A DNA stretch of 64,000 nucleotides from Thermus antranikianii DSM 12462 (GTDB lineage Bacteria; Deinococcota; Deinococci; Deinococcales; Thermaceae): assembly GCF_000423905.1 (NCBI RefSeq), contig NZ_AUIW01000005.1:1-64000 (forward strand). The letters are read 5' to 3'. A program made the position numbers and the translations under genes. The notes below the pieces were generated by a model. The model had not been told where the DNA came from. It searched no databases and worked only from the letters and a program-made list of their open reading frames with translations. Shown in pieces: positions 1 to 6,741 of the stretch (its first letter is position 1; each line of letters begins with the position of its first letter).

Positions 1-271
1 AAAGGGCTACCGCCACTTCCCCCACGTCCACCAGGCGGCGGACGTAGGGCTTAAGGAAAGCCGGGTAATACCGAGATTCCCGATCCCTAGGGACCTTCAG
101 GTCCACCTGGCCAAAGGCGGTCTCCAGCTTGCGGGGGTAGTAGCCGTTCCTGCGGCCTCCGTGCACCTGCAAGAAGGCCGTCCGGTCCAACTCCAGAACC
201 GTCTGCAAAACCTCGGCCACCGTCTCCCGCACCGCTTCCCTCAGCAAGATTCGCAAGGTATCCTGGTCCAC
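1..271 (-). CDS. IS256-family (mutator type) transposase, N-terminal fragment
   Basis: This is a partial gene running off the left edge, with 90 codons visible. It should encode the DDE transposase that moves the surrounding element. The start is GTG at 271, with AGGAGGT about five bases upstream. The visible part has the family's N-terminal features: an amphipathic helical region, then GGRRNGYYPRK, a G-Q-V-D-L pattern and the VPRDRES block that introduces the catalytic domain. The catalytic Asp-Asp-Glu residues lie outside the window, so activity cannot be judged. It reads in the same direction as the nirS gene it interrupts. Confidence 0.85.
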   Translation of the reverse strand, partial: MDQDTLRILLREAVRETVAEVLQTVLELDRTAFLQVHGGRRNGYYPRKLETAFGQVDLKVPRDRESRYYPAFLKPYVRRLVDVGEVAVAL

Positions 272-342
272 GGGGCACCTCCTCGTGCTAAGGTGTGCCC
301 CCCTATTAAACACGGACCCTTACACATAAATCCTTACACGAC
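1..342 (-). mobile_element. IS256-family insertion sequence, 5' end only
   Basis: The window opens inside an insertion element. It carries the N-terminal third of a mutator-type (IS256 family) transposase read on the minus strand. Its outer end lies near 338-342, where nirS coding sequence stops matching and an AT-richer stretch begins in which GTGTAAGG occurs twice (minus strand, 322-339), as expected of a terminal repeat. The other end and the target duplication are outside the window, so the exact boundary is inferred. Confidence 0.75.
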
Positions 343-1108
343 CGAGGGGCTCGAGGGTGAGGCCATCCAGAACCACCATGGTGGGCGGCCAGTAGCACCC
401 CACCACCGCATACTTATCCTCGTAGCCCTTGAACTTGCTGGACTCAATGGACCGGGCATCCAGGCAGGGCTTGGACTCCGCCACCACCTGGGGCGGGTTC
501 ATCCAGAGGTCTATCAGGCTCGCCTTCCCGTCCCGGCCGATGGCCATGAAGTACCGCCCCGTGGCGGACGAGCGCAGAATATGCGTGGCAAAACCGGTGG
601 GCACGATGGTCACCAACTCCTTCTTGTCCCCGTCGATGATGGCCACCTGGCCCGTATCCCGGAGCACCTGGCCGAAGAAGTTCTGCCAGTTGCGGTTATG
701 GAGGGGTTTGGTGGGCCGCTTCTCCGGCGGCACGTGCACCTTCCAGGTCTTCCTGATCTCCTCAAAGGTGGGAACTGGAGGCGACGGGGGCTGCTCCAAA
801 AGGAAGCGGGCAAGGAGCTCGATGTCCTTTTCCTTAAGAATCCCCTGCCGTCCCCAGTCGGGCATGCCCCCAGGAAGGCCGCCGAAGATCACCGCCTTCA
901 GGTACTCCACCCCCTTTTCCGCCATCTTCTTGGGATCAAGGGCGGGACCCGTCGCCCCCTTCCGCAACACCCCATGGCACCCAGCACAGCGGTCAAAGTA
1001 GATCTTGGCTGCCTCCTCCTTCTCCGCCGGGCTCAGGGGAGCAGGAGCCTGGGCCAAGGCCAAAGCGGCCAGCAGCAGAGGTCCTAATAAACCTAACGTT
1101 CTTTTCAC
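320..1108 (-). pseudogene. nirS: Cytochrome cd1 nitrite reductase, truncated by IS insertion
   Basis: NirS reduces nitrite to nitric oxide in the periplasm. Intact family members have about 540-570 residues; this frame has only 262. It has a signal peptide, a cytochrome c domain with the heme site CAGCHG, and the first blades of the d1-heme propeller, including THILRSSATGR, whose His is the proximal d1 ligand. The conserved KFKGYEDK block is also present. The frame then runs into the IS end and gains about five foreign residues before a stop, losing both catalytic d1-pocket histidines. The chosen start is GTG 1108, with GGAGGTGA five bases upstream; ATG 1123 is an alternative. Reductase function is almost certainly lost. 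Confidence 0.88.
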
Positions 1109-1127
1109 AGCTTTCACCTCCATCAAC

Positions 1128-1161
1128 TAGGATAGACATATCCGAGTAGTACAGATGTCCT
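1128..1161 (-). promoter_or_regulatory. nirS promoter with GACA-N2-TGTC-type dyad
   Basis: On the minus strand a -10-like TATCCT occupies 1134-1129. The dyad AGGACATCTGTACT (plus coordinates 1148-1161) is centred about 32.5 bases before the inferred transcript start. The same dyad recurs upstream of nirK and the reductase operon. There is no convincing -35 box. Confidence 0.5.
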
Positions 1162-1431
1162 ATGGCTAAAGTCCCTACAAATCTCCCCACCCAAACTAGC
1201 CGGGGGAAGGAAAGGCTAATGGGTATGCTCTTTTTCGCGGAAGGTGGTTGCCACCCACCACCCCCCTTGGGGATGAAGAGATAGGCCGCGGAGCGAAAAG
1301 CGATCAAGTACTTCCAGAACAGACACAAGTAGGGTAGCAGAATCATGCCTAAAGCCCCTAACGAAGGTGTAGAAAGAGCCCCCGAGGGTTCTCCCCGGGG
1401 ACCCTTGGAGGTCCTAAATGGGCGCTCCGGA
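1162..1431. other. nirS-nirK intergenic spacer, no gene seen
   Basis: I find no convincing gene in this spacer between the nirK stop and the nirS promoter. Frames here have poor codon use and no ribosome-binding site. A weak GC-rich hairpin (AGGGT 1385-1389 with ACCCT 1401-1405) could end the nirK transcript, and CCACC-rich inverted sequence occurs near 1245-1265. Nothing else is recognisable. Confidence 0.5.
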
Positions 1432-2787
1432 CTATTGGGAACTGGCCCGCTCACTCAAGGGCTCGTAGACACGGATGATCCCCTTCATGTACGGGTGGAT
1501 GCTGCAGATGTACACGTACTCCCCTGGCTTGGTGAAGGTGATGCGGTACCGTTCTGCGTGGCCCAGCTTGGGGGTCACAAAGGGCTCAGGCCCCTGCACG
1601 TCGATCACCACCGCATCATGCCGGCCCGTGCGTTCCCCCTCCAAGAGGTCGAAGATGTCTTCGTTGACGAACTCCACCGTGGTGCCCACGGGGATCTCCA
1701 GGACCTTGGGGTAGAAGGAGTTGCCCACCATCTGCACGGTGACGGGAAGGGGTTCTAAAGCCTTTGCCCCAACCGCGACCGGCTGGGCCAGGGCAGGATC
1801 CAAGGGCACCCGCACCGTGTGCTCGTGGCTGGGGGAAGCAAGCCCATAGGGATCGACCACCCGCTTGGCACTGGCGGGAATTTCCTTGACCCCGGGCACT
1901 CCCTCCGCCCGCACCTCAGGAATCCGGGGCGCATCCTTCCTCGCCCGCAGGATCCCCAAAGCCCCCTTGATGGCGGTACCGAAGACATGGGTTACCAAAG
2001 CGTAATCCCCCTCCACGGGCGGAACCCGCCATTCGATGACCCAGGAATCGCTCGGCCCCGCCAGAGCCGTCTGGGAGCCCACCACGAGGTTTTTCGGATT
2101 ACCCTGGTAGTACATGTACTCAAAGACCCCGCCCACCACGTGGAACGTGCTGGTAAGGTTGGGCCCCACGTTCAGGAAGTAGATGCGTAGATAATCCCCG
2201 GGACGCACGGGTATGGGTTCTTCCACGTAACGGAAGTTCCTGCCATTGAACATCACGTAAAGGGCCCTTCCATCGTAGAAATCCCGCCCTGAAGCGTAAG
2301 CCTCACTCTGGATTATGTAGAGCTTGAGGTCCGGCCCCCGGCCGAGCTCCCGCTCCATCCGGTACTTCTCCTTGGGCTCCACCACGATCATCCCAAACTG
2401 GCCACCCATGGTGTGGGCCATGATGCCGTGGCCCCCAGGGGCGCAGTGGTACATAAAAACTCCGGGAAAGTCCGCGGTAAAGCTGAACTCCCGGGTTTCC
2501 CCTGGCTGGACGTTGCCCAGGAACCTCGAGGTCTGGGTGTTGGCGGCATGGATGGAAAGGCCGTGGGTAACGCTATCCAAATTCCGAAGGACGATGTGTA
2601 CGGTATCCCCTTCCTCCACCACCAACATGGGCCCAGGGCTCATGTCGTTGAAGGAAAAGCCCCTGAGGTAAACCCCCTGATCCACCTCGAAGATGCTGGA
2701 GCGGGCCTCGAGGGTAAAGTGCCTTTCCGCCGCCACGCCTGGAATCCCTAAAACCAACCCCGCCAGTACGCCTAAAACTTTTCGCAT
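1432..2787 (-). CDS. nirK: Copper nitrite reductase with C-terminal cupredoxin domain
   Basis: This periplasmic enzyme reduces nitrite to NO. The 451-residue protein has a signal peptide (cleavage near 20) and two cupredoxin domains. Type 1 copper ligands are visible as H75, C115, H125 and M127. Type 2 ligands are H80, H114 and H216, the last in STFHVVGG. After about residue 340 a third cupredoxin follows with its own blue-copper set (H390, C428, H431, M434 in YICSIHPYMKG). Typical NirK has about 340-380 residues, so this is a three-domain form in which the extra domain could feed electrons to the core. GGGAGGTGAAGG precedes ATG 2787. It is the only intact nitrite reductase visible here. Confidence 0.93.
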   Translation of the reverse strand: MRKVLGVLAGLVLGIPGVAAERHFTLEARSSIFEVDQGVYLRGFSFNDMSPGPMLVVEEGDTVHIVLRNLDSVTHGLSIHAANTQTSRFLGNVQPGETREFSFTADFPGVFMYHCAPGGHGIMAHTMGGQFGMIVVEPKEKYRMERELGRGPDLKLYIIQSEAYASGRDFYDGRALYVMFNGRNFRYVEEPIPVRPGDYLRIYFLNVGPNLTSTFHVVGGVFEYMYYQGNPKNLVVGSQTALAGPSDSWVIEWRVPPVEGDYALVTHVFGTAIKGALGILRARKDAPRIPEVRAEGVPGVKEIPASAKRVVDPYGLASPSHEHTVRVPLDPALAQPVAVGAKALEPLPVTVQMVGNSFYPKVLEIPVGTTVEFVNEDIFDLLEGERTGRHDAVVIDVQGPEPFVTPKLGHAERYRITFTKPGEYVYICSIHPYMKGIIRVYEPLSERASSQ

Positions 2788-2827
2788 CCTTCACCTCCCA
2801 GGTCCTTACTCGGACCTTTCCATCTGT

Positions 2828-2875
2828 GTTTTAGCACCACCCCCCAAGGACAGGTGTCCTTGTGACAAATGTCCC
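2828..2875 (-). promoter_or_regulatory. nirK promoter region with two GACA-N2-TGTC dyads
   Basis: The minus strand carries a -10 candidate TAAAAC (2833-2828). A perfect 7-base-arm dyad, AAGGACAGGTGTCCTT, lies at 2846-2861, centred 32.5 bases before the inferred start. A second copy, GACAAATGTC, lies at 2864-2873, 15 bases further upstream. GAC-N4-GTC resembles the core of DNR/NNR-type CRP/FNR sites, but the cognate regulator is not proven. Confidence 0.55.
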
Positions 2876-2911
2876 AAGATGGGGAGCGCGCACCGAACGC
2901 CTCCCCCACCC

Positions 2912-2954
2912 TTGACCTCGATCAAAGCGATCCCGGCACGGACGGGGGTATCCT
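2912..2954 (+). promoter_or_regulatory. FNR-like box and leaderless promoter of the DUF454 gene
   Basis: TTGACCTCGATCAA (2912-2925) differs by one base from the FNR consensus TTGAT-N4-ATCAA. It is centred about 42 bases before the A of ATG 2961. A -10 box TATCCT (2949-2954) ends six bases before that ATG, so the transcript is predicted to be leaderless with a class II activator position. Confidence 0.5.
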
Positions 2955-2960
2955 CAGGCC

Positions 2961-3359
2961 ATGAGGCTGACCTTTTTGGGTTTAGGACTGCTCTTCACGG
3001 GGCTGGGCTTCCTGGGGGCCCTCCTTCCCATCCTCCCCTCCACCCCCTTTTTCCTGGTAGCGGCCTACCTCTTCTCCCGAAGCCATCCCCGCCTCGAGGT
3101 CTGGCTTCTTTCCCTACCCCAGGTAGGTCCTTTGGTGAAAAACTACCGGCAAGGCCTCGGCATCCCCAAAAGGACCAAGATTCTGGCCACGGTTTTAGCC
3201 CTAGGAGCAGCAAGCATCAGCACCTACGGTCTACCCCACCCCGCAGGCCAGGTAGCCGTAGTCCTCCTTATCGCCTACGGTATCTACTACATCTGGAAGC
3301 GCGTGCCCACCCTAGCGCCGGAGAAAGCCCCAAAAGACCAGGAACTCCCAAAGAGCTAA
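2961..3359 (+). CDS. DUF454 (YbaN-like) inner-membrane protein
   Basis: This is a small membrane protein of 132 residues with the DUF454 signature: a first hydrophobic helix with GxxGALLPILPSTPF, then YLFSRSHPRLEVWL, a basic loop GIPKRTK and two further membrane segments. The family has no established biochemical role, although members are often found beside respiratory or heme genes. The start is fixed by a -10 box six bases upstream, which indicates a leaderless mRNA. It sits head-to-head with nirK and has an FNR-like box in front, so I infer expression under low oxygen. Its 3' end overlaps the convergent gene at 3312 by 48 bases. Confidence 0.85.
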   Translation: MRLTFLGLGLLFTGLGFLGALLPILPSTPFFLVAAYLFSRSHPRLEVWLLSLPQVGPLVKNYRQGLGIPKRTKILATVLALGAASISTYGLPHPAGQVAVVLLIAYGIYYIWKRVPTLAPEKAPKDQELPKS

Positions 3360-3755
3360 AAAGCCCCCCAGGGCATCCACGTCTCCCCTTCCCCCCCAGG
3401 CCCAGCCGTAAGGGGTGGGGAGGGGAAGACCCGTAAACCGAGTCGCCCCGTAGAAGAGGAAGAGGCCCAAGGCCAGAAAGGTGGAGAACCGGTACAGTCC
3501 TCTTCCCAGGCGCCCTTCCAAGACCTCCGGGGCCACCAAGAGGAGGAAGAGGAGGGTGTAGCCCAAACCTCCCTGGAGGATCAGCCCCCCGAGGAGCACC
3601 CCCTCGTACAAGAAGGCCTCCGCTTCTCCCCCGTAGGCCCTCTGTCCCAGGCTGGCCAGAAGGTCTCCGCAGAAGCCCTTTAAACCCAGCCCCACCCCCA
3701 GGCCCTGAAGATGGGCTGGCAATAGGGCCAGAAGGGGCGGCAACCAGGGAGGCAT
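3312..3755 (-). CDS. Hypothetical membrane protein, four hydrophobic segments
   Basis: I do not recognise the family. The 147-residue product is very hydrophobic, with about four membrane segments and a glycine-rich LPTPYGWAWGGRGD loop near the C-terminus. ATG 3755 is preceded at six bases by TACCCT (-10), which fits a leaderless transcript. The shared dyad at 3781-3794 lies 32.5 bases upstream, exactly as at nirS and nirK. It is divergent from the 41-aa/CuA/heme-copper operon and shares that control region, so a role in the same NO or nitrite response is inferred. A longer frame upstream of 3755 is low quality and was not used. Confidence 0.6.
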   Translation of the reverse strand: MPPWLPPLLALLPAHLQGLGVGLGLKGFCGDLLASLGQRAYGGEAEAFLYEGVLLGGLILQGGLGYTLLFLLLVAPEVLEGRLGRGLYRFSTFLALGLFLFYGATRFTGLPLPTPYGWAWGGRGDVDALGGFLALWEFLVFWGFLRR

Positions 3756-3780
3756 GCCCTCAGGGTACCGGGAAGGGGAA

Positions 3781-3836
3781 AGGACATTTGTACTTGACGC
3801 CGCCAGGGAGGGGACTAAAACTAGGACTTGTAAGTC
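3781..3836. promoter_or_regulatory. Divergent control region of the CuA-type reductase operon
   Basis: AGGACATTTGTAC (3781-3793) is another copy of the nir dyad. On the plus strand a -35-like TTGACG (3794-3799) and -10-like TAAAAC (3816-3821) follow with a 16-base spacer, putting the dyad near -40.5. A second palindrome, GACTTGTAAGTC, lies just downstream (about 3824-3835), overlapping the expected transcript start, and may be a repressor site. On the minus strand the first dyad serves the gene starting at 3755. Confidence 0.5.
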
Positions 3837-3854
3837 TGAGTTAGGAGGTGGCGT

Positions 3855-3980
3855 ATGGCAGAGAAAGGTCACTGGTTCTTGGATAACCCCTGGCTCCTCC
3901 TTGCCCTTCACATGGCGCTCTTCGTTGGGCTTTATCTTATCTGGGGCTGGTTGGACATCAGCCGGATTCCCGGCCGTTAG
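3855..3980 (+). CDS. 41-residue single-span subunit of the heme-copper complex
   Basis: This small open frame begins at ATG 3855 with TTAGGAGGTG in front and encodes 41 residues: a short polar N-terminus (MAEKGHWFLDNP), one membrane span and the tail SRIPGR. Its stop codon overlaps the ribosome-binding site of the CuA subunit gene. Position and size match subunit IIa (CbaD, 34 residues) of Thermus ba3 oxidase, whose operon has the same order. I infer an accessory helix packed on subunit I or II. The sequence itself is not obviously homologous to CbaD. Confidence 0.75.
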   Translation: MAEKGHWFLDNPWLLLALHMALFVGLYLIWGWLDISRIPGR

Positions 3981-3989
3981 GAGGTAGCC

Positions 3990-4520
3990 ATGGCCCTTCA
4001 TACCCCTCCCAAAAACTGGCTGGAGGAACAGGTCAGCCCAGAAGAGCGGGTCTGGCTAGTCCTGGCCACCCTCTTTGCCATCGTCTTCCTCTCCGCCTTC
4101 ATGGGGCTTTGGCACCTGACCGGCCGCCAGACCACCCACGGGGAGGCCTATAGGGTAGACCCAGCATCCTTCCGGCAAGAGGTGCTGGCCTTCGCCGAGC
4201 GTTACCAAGTGGGGGAACTCAATGGCATCCCCGTGGTGGCCCCGCCTCCTGGGGATGTTTACCTCATGGCCCAGGCCTTCAGCTGGTACCCAGTCCTGAA
4301 GCTGAAGAAAGGGGAAACCTACCGCCTTAGGGTAGCCTCGGTGGACTATCCCCATGGCTTCAGCCTGTACCCCCACGAGTGGAGCATCCAGCTTTACCCT
4401 GGTTACGAGTGGGTCTACTCCTTCACGCCCACCAAGGCGGGAGAGTACGCCCTTATCTGCAACGACTACTGCGGCTTAGGGCACCACCTGATGGTGGGAC
4501 GGATTCTGGTGGAAGAGTAG
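3990..4520 (+). CDS. CuA-containing subunit II of a ba3-type heme-copper complex
   Basis: Subunit II takes electrons from a periplasmic donor through a binuclear CuA centre. The 176-residue protein has a cytoplasmic N-tail, one membrane helix (about 21-43) and a periplasmic cupredoxin domain. The CuA ligands are H122 in YPHGFSL and C157, C161, H165 and M168 in CNDYCGLGHHLM, close to the CNQYCGLGH motif of T. thermophilus ba3 subunit II. Size and topology also match ba3 rather than the longer A-type subunit II. GGAGGTAGCC precedes ATG 3990. It is cotranscribed with the 41-aa gene and the catalytic subunit. Electron donors could be cytochrome c552 or the NirK cupredoxin; this is inference. Confidence 0.9.
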   Translation: MALHTPPKNWLEEQVSPEERVWLVLATLFAIVFLSAFMGLWHLTGRQTTHGEAYRVDPASFRQEVLAFAERYQVGELNGIPVVAPPPGDVYLMAQAFSWYPVLKLKKGETYRLRVASVDYPHGFSLYPHEWSIQLYPGYEWVYSFTPTKAGEYALICNDYCGLGHHLMVGRILVEE

Positions 4521-4529
4521 GAGGAATCT

Positions 4530-6212
4530 ATGGCGCTTCCCTTGGAACGCACCTGCCCTGCCACAGGGCTCAGGTTGTTTAGCACTGCGGAAACCCTGGT
4601 CAAGATCAACGCCGTGGTTGCGGTGGTCTTCCTGCTCCTGGGCTTTCTCTGGGTCATCCCGAGCATCATCAACCGGGTCCTGGGGCCCGGGGTAGTTTCC
4701 CCCCAGCTCTACTATCAGGCCACCTTCCTCCACGGCTGGAACATGCTCATTTTCTGGATTCTCTTCTTTGAGGTGGCCCTCCTCTACTTCGCTGCCTCTG
4801 CCCTCCTCAAGACCCCCCTCCGCTTCCCTGGCCTGGCCTGGGGAGGATTCTGGCTCATGCTCCTGGGAGCGGTCCTCATCAACTATCTGGGCGTGGCAAG
4901 CCCGAGCAACTTCCTCCCCTTCACCCCTTACGTGCCCCTGCAGGCCCCGCCCCTCTTCTACCTGGCGGTCATCCTCTTCGCCGTGGGAGCCATTTTAGCG
5001 GTCTTCGTCTTCTTCGCTACCCTACACCGGGCCTGGCGAGAGAAAACCTATGGGGCCACCATGCCCCTAGGCGCCTTCGGGGCCCTCACCGCAGCCATCT
5101 TAGCCACCACCACCCTGCTTTCCGGGGCCATCGCCTTCATTCCCACCTTCCTCTGGTCCTTAGGATGGCTCAAGGTAGATCCCCTCTGGTTCCGGCACAC
5201 CTACTGGGGCTTCGGCCACGGCGCCCAGCAGGTAAACCTGGCCGCCATGGTCACCGTTTGGTACCTCCTGGCCCTCTTCACCGTGGGAGGTACCACTCCC
5301 AGCGAAAGGCTCTCCCGCATCGCCTTCCTCCTCTATTTGCTGGGCATCAATCTAGGCTCCGCCCACCACCTCCTCACCGAGCCCACAGGAGCCCTCTCCA
5401 GCGCCTGGACCTGGGTGAACACCGGTTACCTCATCCACGTGGCCGTCCTTGGAAGCTTGATCCACGCCTTCTCGGTGCCTGCGGCCATCGAGCGGGGTCT
5501 GCGGTTGAAGGGGTTCACCCAGGGGCTTTTCGGCTGGTTAGCCCGGGCTCCCTGGGGAAATCCCGGCTTCTCCGCCCTGGTGCTTTCTGTCATCCTTTTC
5601 GGCTTCCTGGGAGGGATGAGTGGGGTCACCATGGGCTCCTACGATCAGAACCTTAAGTGGCACAACACCCTGGCGGTGGTGGGCCACTTCAAGGGGACGG
5701 TGGTGGCCGGCACCAGCCTGGCCTTCATGGGCCTTACCTACTACCTCTTGCCCCTCATCTTCCGCCGGAAGCTCATCTGGCCCCGGCTCGCCGCCTGGCA
5801 ACCGTGGCTCTTTGGGCTGGGCATGGGTCTCCTTTCCCTGGCCATGTTGCGCCTGGGAGTGGTGTATGGGCTTCCTCGGCGCTCTGGGGACACCTTCCAG
5901 TTCGGGGGAAGCCCCTTCGCCTTCCCATACCCTCCAGAGATGGCTACTCTTCTCGCCGCCATGGGCATCGGGGGAACCCTGGCCCTTCTGGGAGGGCTCC
6001 TTTTTGTCCTCCTGGCGGTGGGCACCCTGCTATGGGGTAAACCTTTGACCGACGAAGAAATCCAAAACGCCTACCAAGTGAAAGCGGAGGAAGGACACGC
6101 CACCCCCAAGGGTGTCTACCTCCTGGCCCTACTCTTCCTGGCTTTCTTCCTGATCTACTACCTCTACAACCACTGGTTCCTCTCTCAGGCCTGGCTCATC
6201 GGAGGAAGGTAG
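4530..6212 (+). CDS. Heme-copper subunit I, probable CuA-dependent nitric oxide reductase
   Basis: The 560-residue catalytic subunit has about 13 membrane helices and B-type (ba3-like) spacing. CuB ligands are H230 (FGHGAQQ) and H279-H280 (SAHHLLTEP), the high-spin heme ligand is H386, and a low-spin heme ligand is H68 (FLHGWN). Two departures matter. The tyrosine four residues after the first CuB histidine, needed for O2 reduction, is Q234, the position of the cNOR glutamate. The second low-spin heme histidine is K388 (GHFKGT instead of GHFHLQ). With nirK, nirS, ScdA-N and Rrf2 genes around it, NO reduction is more likely than oxygen reduction. Annotation pipelines would probably call it cytochrome c oxidase subunit I. 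Confidence 0.8.
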   Translation: MALPLERTCPATGLRLFSTAETLVKINAVVAVVFLLLGFLWVIPSIINRVLGPGVVSPQLYYQATFLHGWNMLIFWILFFEVALLYFAASALLKTPLRFPGLAWGGFWLMLLGAVLINYLGVASPSNFLPFTPYVPLQAPPLFYLAVILFAVGAILAVFVFFATLHRAWREKTYGATMPLGAFGALTAAILATTTLLSGAIAFIPTFLWSLGWLKVDPLWFRHTYWGFGHGAQQVNLAAMVTVWYLLALFTVGGTTPSERLSRIAFLLYLLGINLGSAHHLLTEPTGALSSAWTWVNTGYLIHVAVLGSLIHAFSVPAAIERGLRLKGFTQGLFGWLARAPWGNPGFSALVLSVILFGFLGGMSGVTMGSYDQNLKWHNTLAVVGHFKGTVVAGTSLAFMGLTYYLLPLIFRRKLIWPRLAAWQPWLFGLGMGLLSLAMLRLGVVYGLPRRSGDTFQFGGSPFAFPYPPEMATLLAAMGIGGTLALLGGLLFVLLAVGTLLWGKPLTDEEIQNAYQVKAEEGHATPKGVYLLALLFLAFFLIYYLYNHWFLSQAWLIGGR

Positions 6213-6229
6213 CGCCCTTCCCGCCCGTC

Positions 6230-6262
6230 TCCCGGGGGGATTGAACCCCGGGGGATTACTAT
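6230..6262 (+). promoter_or_regulatory. Direct repeat and -10 box before the Rrf2 gene
   Basis: Two near-identical copies of CCCGGGGGATT occur at about 6231-6242 and 6247-6257, followed by TACTAT (6257-6262) six bases before the start codon. The spacing suits binding of a regulator, possibly the Rrf2 protein itself, over the promoter. No -35 consensus is visible. Confidence 0.35.
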
Positions 6263-6268
6263 GGAGGC

Positions 6269-6694
6269 ATGCCAGTGCGAAGCCTCTTGAGACGCGAAGA
6301 GTCCTACGCCCTGCATGCCCTCTTGTTGCTAGCGGAAGAACCCGGCTTAAGCGCAGCGGAGATCGCCGCCAAGCTCAAGGCCCCTCCTGCCTTTATGGCC
6401 AAGGTCCTCTCCAAGCTGGCCAAAGCGGGCTTGGTGGAAAGCCGCATGGGCCGAGCAGGAGGGGTGTGGTTAAAAGCTCCCCCAGAGGGGATCACCCTGC
6501 TTAAGGTGATGGAAAGCCTCTCTGGACCTGTGGCCCTGGACCTTTGCGCCATCTTAAAGCGCTGCCCCACAGAGGAGAGGCGGGGATTCTGCTACCTCAA
6601 GCCAAACCTGGTGCGGATGAACCAGGAAATCCGCAAAGCCCTCGAGGGCCTGACCCTAAAGGATCTCCTGCCCGAGGCTACCCATCCCGCTTGA
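6269..6694 (+). CDS. Rrf2-family Fe-S transcriptional regulator (NsrR/IscR-like)
   Basis: The 141-residue protein has an N-terminal winged helix (YALHALLLLAEE, then an AAEIAAKLKAPPAFMAKVL recognition region) and an RMGRAGG wing, all typical of Rrf2. Three cysteines at 93, 99 and 108 (spacing x5 and x8) sit where NsrR and IscR bind their iron-sulfur cluster. In this setting an NO-sensing repressor like NsrR is the likeliest role. GGAGG lies just before ATG 6269, and TACTAT lies six bases upstream as a possible -10. A direct repeat of CCCGGGGGATT just upstream could be its own operator. Alternatives are IscR- or RirA-like sensing. Confidence 0.82.
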   Translation: MPVRSLLRREESYALHALLLLAEEPGLSAAEIAAKLKAPPAFMAKVLSKLAKAGLVESRMGRAGGVWLKAPPEGITLLKVMESLSGPVALDLCAILKRCPTEERRGFCYLKPNLVRMNQEIRKALEGLTLKDLLPEATHPA

Positions 6695-6741
6695 CCCAGG
6701 TCATGGCGGTCCACCCCCCCGGGTGCCAAGCTTAGGGGGGT

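Noticed and set aside
993-1454. 153-codon minus-strand frame spanning the nirS-nirK spacer
   Set aside because: It overlaps both nirS and nirK ends, has no ribosome-binding site and poor codon use; it looks like a chance frame in GC-rich DNA.
3754-3987. 77-codon plus-strand frame from 3754 across the reductase promoter
   Set aside because: It overlaps the control region and the better-supported 41-codon gene in another frame, and encodes no membrane helix.
4530-6212. Calling the heme-copper protein a canonical cytochrome c oxidase subunit I
   Set aside because: The active-site tyrosine and one low-spin heme histidine are missing, and its neighbours are nitrite/NO genes.
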